Assembly (NCBI GenBank): GCA_000507305.1
Contig: DF241136.1
Coordinates: 25,179-89,178, forward strand
Direction of reading: 5' to 3'
From: Breviolum minutum Mf 1.05b.01
Taxonomy: Eukaryota; Sar; Dinophyceae; Suessiales; Symbiodiniaceae
DNA: 64,000 nucleotides
The position numbers and the translations under genes are program-made. Each line of letters opens with the position of its first letter. Position 1 is the stretch's first letter. This document shows positions 46,401-54,410 of the stretch, in pieces. A model generated the notes under the pieces. The model searched no databases. It was not told the origin of the DNA and was given only the letters and a program-made list of their open reading frames with translations.

Positions 46401-49400
46401 CCGTCACACACCTCAGACATCATGCCGCTTCATCAACCAACGAAGATTCAATGATTCCGATTTGCTTTGAACCTTTTCCCTGTTGTAAAGGAAACTTCCT
46501 TGTCTTCGAGCCATCCATATTTTCCAACTCATTGCCATAATTTTTTGAAAAAAAGGTCCCTGCAAACATCATTCTCCAAATGGGGGAAGGGTACCTATAC
46601 AATATGTTCAATTACAATTCTACTTTTGATTAGTCCTGTGCCAACTGGTACATCCGATAAACGAGTGTATCACTAAAGGTAATAAATAAACTGATATAAG
46701 CTACTCTGACTCTCATTTCACCCGCAACACCTCGCCAAAATCACCAAAGAAAAGTCAGTATCACTTTCTATTAGGTGAATCTAGTGGAATCGATGTTTGT
46801 GGGAGTTTCCTATCCAACGATGACCCCAGTATATAATTATCCGTCAATGTGTAGAAAGGCGAGAAACCATCCGTTTTAAGGTATTGGCGGAAACCTGCCA
46901 TGCATTTTCAGAAATGGACACTTGGGTGCACACCGATGGAAGTTGTTGAGCACTTGTCAGGGGCCTCAGAAAGGGCCGATCACCGGAGATGCTGATGAAT
47001 CTTGGCAAATTTCCATGATGCAGTCACGGAGTTGAGTCAAGTCAACAACCAAAAACCAAAGCGTGTTTTTCAATGAACGAAAGCTTCAAACAGCTGAGAT
47101 TCCCTTGCTTTGGACACAACCATTCCGGTGGTTTCGATGTTTGTTCCTCGTCCTGTCATTTGTCATGGTGGCGCTTCAAATCTTTGAGGGGGAATGGAAA
47201 AAATCATACGTCCTTGCTTGGCATTCCAAAAGATCATTGAGAGATTTGAAGACATTCCAACACATCCTACAAACAACAGGTATAACACCAATGACAATAT
47301 CCAATTTGAGTCACGAGCCATGCGTCATGGATTAAGGTCTAGGCAATACTGTTTCAACAGGATTCACCAGAATTTCAGAATAAACGAGTTTGCTACTCGG
47401 TGGCATCATCTGACGTCACTATAGGTTGATCAAAATATGGTGATCTTTGTTTGCAGTCCAACATGCCGAATGTCACGGGAGATGTCGAAGGATCACAGCG
47501 GCCAATGCAAATTGGCGTATCGACCTGAGATGAGTCACAAAGATGGGATGCTTATGAATTTTATAGGGGTTGCAACCAAACTCTTAGATCCAAGATGATA
47601 CAAAATCAGATACACAAAAGTGCAATGAATTCCGCTGAGAAAAAATAAGCAGAAGAGTTTGGAAAGAGAGATCCTTCCAGAAAACATGCTCATTTCATGC
47701 CTTTGATGTCAGAACTTTTGCATATGCGTATATGTATACATATACATAATGCAACTTAAAGATTCGACGAGTTGGATACAAATGGAAGATCATTCCTTCA
47801 CATGTGAGTTCTTACATACAAGGTAATCCATCTTGCAAACCTCATCCTTCGTCCGGTACATCACGTTAAAGCATCCGCACTGTTGCTCGAACCCACTCGA
47901 CGTTGAGGGAAGAGCCTAGGACCATCAAAGTGGTTCACCAGGCTATGGCAGAACTGCCAAAATGGAACACTGGGAAAACATAGCAAGATTGTTTTCAGGC
48001 ATGTCCAGACTCGACACTACATCCACATCCGCCCATCTTTGGTCCGGGTGAATTATTATCTTTCACCTTTCACAGAACTCCAAATTCTGCAACTTAAGGC
48101 CATGTATGGCTAGGTTGAAAAGATTCTGTTATCAAAGCTACCATCAAACTGGTGTGACATCCTGTACTGTCATAATTCACCCTTGGTGTTTCACCGTATT
48201 CACCGGGTTTCACCATTGCTGCCCCCCTCTGGCCCTCCGGGCTGCAACTGGCACAATTGTTCTCAACCCATGCCTTGGCGGTTCCAAAACAAGATGTAGA
48301 CATGGAGAACTACCAGTTGTCCAAAGGAAACACAGGGACTTTCAGTTGTTTCATGAAGCCTTTCCCGTCACGCATCACACTACACTTCGCTTTCGAGCAA
48401 ATCCTCAGCCCTCTTCCATAACAAAGGTGTTCAAACACATGAGCAAAGTGACACCATACGAACCAAGTTGGAACAAAAAAATGACAACCAGCATCCCAAG
48501 AAACATGTAGAAACAAGATGAAACATGTTGAATACACCCAATGTACAAACCTATACCAACATGATGCACATTCAGTCAGCACCACACCAAGGATTTCCCT
48601 TGGGTTCCCCTGGCAGAGTTTTGAGCTGCACCGTTGTTGCAGGATCCCGACACGACACTCTGACTGTCATTGGAGCTACCTTCAACCCGCTTTCAAGGCG
48701 TTGAGAGTTGGGTAGCCTCCCCAAACAAAAAAGGTTGTTGGTTTCAAAGGTATTCACGGTTTGAAAAATCCATCTTGAAACACTGTGAAGGAAGTATTTT
48801 TTTCGCTTCAAATTATGTAGATTCAAGATGGTTTTAATGATATGTTTCATATCTGATATATTCATAAAGTTGATGGTACATGCAGATCTTTTGAAAAAGG
48901 TCAATTTTGGATGTATGTATCCTTTTAACCCATCCCCAAGTTGGGCCAAACTCAAGGTCCAAAGCAATCATGATCCCAGTCTGCACTTCAAAGAGGGCAC
49001 ACAAGACTTTTAGGCACATAAATGTCCATAATACACGGGTTTGGCAGAAAGTTCCGATTTATCTGGAATTTGAAATGGATGTGCTGTTATTCCTCTTGCA
49101 TATTGTAAGTAGATGACTCAGAAGAGCAAAGTAAGCAGTACGATTTCAGTATTTCTGAGAAGCCCTAACCTAAAACTGCAGCTGTGTCACTGTCTAGCCC
49201 AAACTATCAAAAAAAACATCGAAACAAAAACTATAGCTATAGCTCGACTCCTCATCAAAACGTGTCTCGTTGTACCCAGAGAACTGGATCCTTGAAGCTG
49301 CTCATAAAACGAACTAGGAGCCCCCCACCCAAGCAGAGTGGCGTACGAAAGTCCGCTATGTCACGCAGCCTTAGCAATAGAACACTCCCATAGGTGACTT

Positions 49401-52400
49401 GACCAGAGAAAATGGACAAGCATGGAAAGTTGTTGATTGCAATCTTAAACTTTAATAAGCTCTGCATATTCAAGTTAACATCTTGTTAAAGATGTGCTGC
49501 ATGTAAGACGCAAGACTCACAAAGGTTTAGATAACATGAAGCCAAATGAAGTCATGTCCCGTGCGAATCCTTGAAACTAACAAGTTCAAATCATTCTTCA
49601 TTTGCAAAAAGTGCAAGCACTTAGGATTGGCTGAGTTAAGTTGGAGCTTGATATTTTATCAGCACAGCAACATTTGTAACACCTTTGATTCTACATAGAT
49701 TTGTGATTGCCCTGCACATGTCTTTTGCAATCTCAGGGTATTGCAGGGGTTGGAGTATTGAGTATTGTGTATCTTATTTTGCAAGATGTGCTTGGAAAGC
49801 TAGTCGTAGCTCCTTAGCTCCTCAATATGAATGTATCTTCAATCAAATTATAATAGATACTCTCATTTCTTTTGCTCCCTCAAGTTCAGATTCATGCAGC
49901 CCCTGCGATCGAAATGGGACTACATCAACCTAGCTTGTTGCATGTTCTCAAGTCAAATTCCGTTGCGTCTCTCCAACCAAAAAATGAGGCGTCCAACAGG
50001 ACAACACTCGTCTCGACAGAGCAATGGTACATCCTGCCACTTCGTAAACGCGAAGCGGGCTGGCTCAATGGTGTGAACTCCAAGATTCCTAAATGAGGAT
50101 TCTGAAAAGATGTGAAAAGCAGGATTTAAAGTAGGGTATCTACGGGAGACCCCAAATTCAGGCTCTTGGCAAACACTTTTGACTTTGTGGAGTTCATTCG
50201 TTACTGGGAGAGGATAATACAAAAGCTAAGGTTGGAATTTTTGCCTTGTAGGCTATGAGGTAAGGGAAGCCAGTCTTGCAGTGCAAAATGCTCAACAATG
50301 TGTTTGTGAAAGGTCCGGCATGAAATGATGAAGAATCAACACCAGAGATAGAGCACGAAGTGGGATCGGTTCACCCCAACAAGAGCTACTCCAAATATTA
50401 TGCCTCTGTTTGAAGTGGCATTTTGTGGCTTGTACAGTTTTCAAACTTAACAGCATTCAGGTGGTAAATGAAAAGTAAACAGTGGGGGGGTTCTGACGGC
50501 TCCTGGCACCCATACATTATGCGGTCTGGCTTTTCGTAATGCACTACCATTGCTTCAGGCCTGTTTAACCATTTTAACTGCGATTTGCATACAGTATCTG
50601 CAGGAAGCTTGGAAGAAAGCACACTTACCTTGCATCAATCTGACTTTTGATTGAACTTGCACCATCTTTCGGTCCTTTCTGTGAATTCCTCCAAAAAACA
50701 TGGTCGCTAAACATCTGGAATCTTGAGTGTTTGCTTCTTTCGGGGATTCGAAACAGAATCTTTCCTGTCCCCCAAAGTCCCCTGTCTATCATCCATAGGT
50801 CCATGTCCTTCCAGATAGAAAGCTACATGCAAAGAGTGCAAAGATCAGAAGGAAAAGAGCTGCAACAACCTCAAGTGATCGGAGAAGCATCGCTAAAACT
50901 CCAAAGGAAGAATCGCCGTTAATTTAATCTATGAAAACTCAAAGGATATCAAAGGAATATCAAAGGCAATGTTAGGTATACTACAGAGTAGTTGCTTTGT
51001 AGCCATAGTCGTCCAGCAACCTCAAGGGGAATGAATATAGATATGATACTATCAGGCTTTGTTGCCGAAGCATCAATGCATTTCATGTGTTCAGAAGGTC
51101 TGGAACATTGTAACATTCAACTATTTGCCAGGGCATGTAGCCATCACAGCCACACTTGCAATGTCTATACGCCCAAGATCAACCCAGAAGAAGTGTTTCT
51201 TCTCTCGCATTTTCTTGGGTTCCATGCCATCAAACTGAGCAAATCTTGCAAGGAAGCAAAAATAGTTTGTGCCTCGGTACCAATGATTCACTCCGAAGCT
51301 TCCAATCTCACGCATCTCTTCCAAAGTGATCTCCCAGATCAAAATCTACCTGAAAAAACTATCAATTTTGGATCAACATCTATAGGTCCAACAGGATTCA
51401 AAACATCCATCAATCAATCATATCCATCCAGAGCCAATAGCCTCAGAGCTTTCAAGAAAGATCCTGAAATCATCCAATCATTGCAGGTGTCTTTTTTGCA
51501 AATCCACTTATCCACATCTACTCTACTCCAAGTATATACAGTACATTCCGACAATAGCTGTTATACCCCGAAAAATTAACATGGAACCCAAAAAAACACC
51601 CAATTAAAGGAAAATCATCTTCCATCCACTCCATTTTGGATTCCAGCCGTTGATTTTCCAGTTCCCTAAAACTGACAGTTCGCCCCTGAAAATTGGCCAT
51701 CCCAAAAGGAAAATTCTTCCAACCATCCATTTTCAGGTGCTGTGTTAATTTCAGGGAGGGTAAATATTTGACACCTCCAAATGTTTAATCCACTGGATGC
51801 CTCTGGAATCAACATCCCAAAAAAACGGTCGCAAAGTAGTCACCCTGATCCAAGGTCCCCAAGCTACAACCCGCAGATTCTGGTTCCTGACATGGTAGGT
51901 TTCATCTAGATTTTCGCTTGGTAGAAACTATATGATACGTATCATTGCATGCTTACAGAATACCATATCTGCAGACAAAGCTGTGGATGTGGCAGTTACA
52001 AGATACAAATTGCATGTTTATGCGGACGATAACAACAAGAATATAGAGTCTAGAGTATGAATGTGCAGAAAATGTATACGTATATATATATATATACACA
52101 TATACACTGTCGATTTATATAACCGTTATACTTATAAATGTAGATATATACAATCAATTGCTTAAATAAATATTAATCACCCTTCCTCCCAAAGAATGAA
52201 TGGAAACGGTGGTTGTGGAGGTACCCCACTTTCTACATCAATTATTGTTGGAGAAAGAGTAGTTCAGGTTGTGTCAGTACTAAAATGTGAGTCTTAACGG
52301 TTTTTTGATGGCAACAGTCACTCAACATATGTTCACAGCATCTCAAGCAGTGGAATGACCCAGAAATGAACATCCTCATGAATCTGCTGCAATTGATGAT

Positions 52401-54323
52401 GTTTCGTCTGGCTTTCACACAATAAACAAACAACATACTATCAAACTCAAATAACAGCGCGAAAGGAGTTTGGGTGAGCCGATTATCATCTGCAAAGTAT
52501 CGTTTCCTTCACCATCTTTCCCAAGAAACGTGTCCCATATTCTCGTTTCAAAGGCCTAGAGATGATTCGAAGCGGGCGAAACGCACGCAGGATGCGAACG
52601 CCTGTAGACTTCAAACATTGAAGGCAGCAAACAAGCAAGAAACTGATTTGAAGTTGTAGCTCAAAGTGAACACTTGGATTTCAGTTTCTATATTGATTTC
52701 ATCCCATGACTCTGTATCCATCCACCTATCCTTCGAAACCTCAAGCTATCACCTGATGTCAAACTCTTTTCGCGCTTCTCCAGCCTTTCAAAAAGCCACC
52801 ACCCCCGTCCACTGCCAAATCCACAATGCTTACAATGACCTGGGCTGGTTCCAGTGTCACACGCGCAGGCCCTGGAACAAATATCTTTGTTTTGTTGTTA
52901 CCTGCAAAAAATAACAGCTGCAAAATTCCACTGTATTGTCTTGCTTAGACAATACAATTGGGGTACCCAAGTACCCTGCGCTATATCATATCTAGAATCT
53001 AGGCATATCATTCACCAATCTAGCAGATGGTCACTTCATCAGGTCTGTGACTAGAATTTGACCAAACATATTTGACTACTACTGTTGATGGAAGAAATCT
53101 GCACGAATTGATAGGTAGTTTATCCCATTATGTACAAGGTTTTATACATCCCAGGTGGTGCAGGATTTCTTCCATCAACAGTATCATTCAGCTTTCATAC
53201 ATGTTGACCTGGAGGCTTTTTTCTGCAAAAAACTCCTGCCACCAAGGCGCAACAACGCCATCCAGAATATTCCAGCCATCTTTGAGGTAAGCATTTTGGC
53301 TCCAGATCTGACAGAAGAACGGATGGATCTTGGGTCTTATTTTGGGGTCAGCTGCGTTTGATGGAAAGAATCACTAGATAAAACACATGTAGATACTGTA
53401 GATAGGCAATAATGGGATGGTCTTCATATCAACTGGGGCAAGATTTAAGCCATCAACATGTATCCCAATGAAAGCTTCAGGAATGTCATGTGGTTGAATT
53501 TTCGCAAACGACAAAGATCAAGTTGTCGGTAAAGAGGATGTTTCGTGAAGCTTCAGGGGATGGCACGCCATCATTTGATGAGCAATTGCCGGCTATTGTG
53601 AAACGATGTTACGAATGAGTTCTCTTGTATTACAAGACATGGAAAATGGTTGGGTAGAATCACTTCAATAGTTTCCCAATACAGCACATGGCTGACCCTG
53701 TCCAGTACATCATTCTAGTGAAGTGCTCCAAGTTGCAATAGACTAAAACATCACATCATGTCACGTTCCCTTTCCCAAAGGGTTCATATGGGCAGCAACA
53801 AAGGACTTTAACCACCCCTAGCTGTGGGCAAGTGACAAGACCAAAGGCTATGAGTTTGATGACCATTTCCGCTCCGAAAAGCACTGCAAACCTGAAGAAA
53901 AAGCACCGGCTTAAGTTTACAGGTTTGGCATCTGTGATTGAGGTTGTTCTCTTCCTTGTTCTTTGTGTGGTTTTCCGCATTCTTGTTGATGAGTCAGTGG
54001 ATAGCATTGAAAAAAGAATGAGGGAAAGATCAGACCAACACCGCAAATAGATGCACTTGCTTGTGGTGCCATTTCCAGGCATTCACTGAAAATCCACTGA
54101 GTGCGTGACAAGTAGTCTCCGCCCCGAATGACCTCAATTTTTGCTGGCAGTTCTGGAGTGCGAGGCTACATGAGTCAAGAGAATTGAAGAATTCCAAGAC
54201 TCTTGCAAGATTTCCAGCACTGCTTTTTCCATGGTCACATATCGGCATCGTTATCATGACGCTCATCAGAAGCATCCTTAATTATTGCCATCCTGATTAT
54301 TGTTATAATCGTCGTCATCATCG

Positions 54324-54410
<87 letters not shown>

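Noticed and set aside
51121..51342. Minus frame with EITLEEMREIGSFGVNHW
   Set aside because: It runs across the donor of the in-phase linker exon 51319-51349 and has no acceptor of its own.
50992..51579. Longest open frame in the window (195 codons, plus strand)
   Set aside because: It overlaps minus-strand channel linker exons with good splice sites and has no recognisable motif; judged a chance shadow.
54100..54200. Possible minus exon RGGDYLSRTQWIFSECLEM as IIIS1
   Set aside because: A better S1 at 54917-54973 and the loop exon at 54433-54569 join S2 in phase without it.
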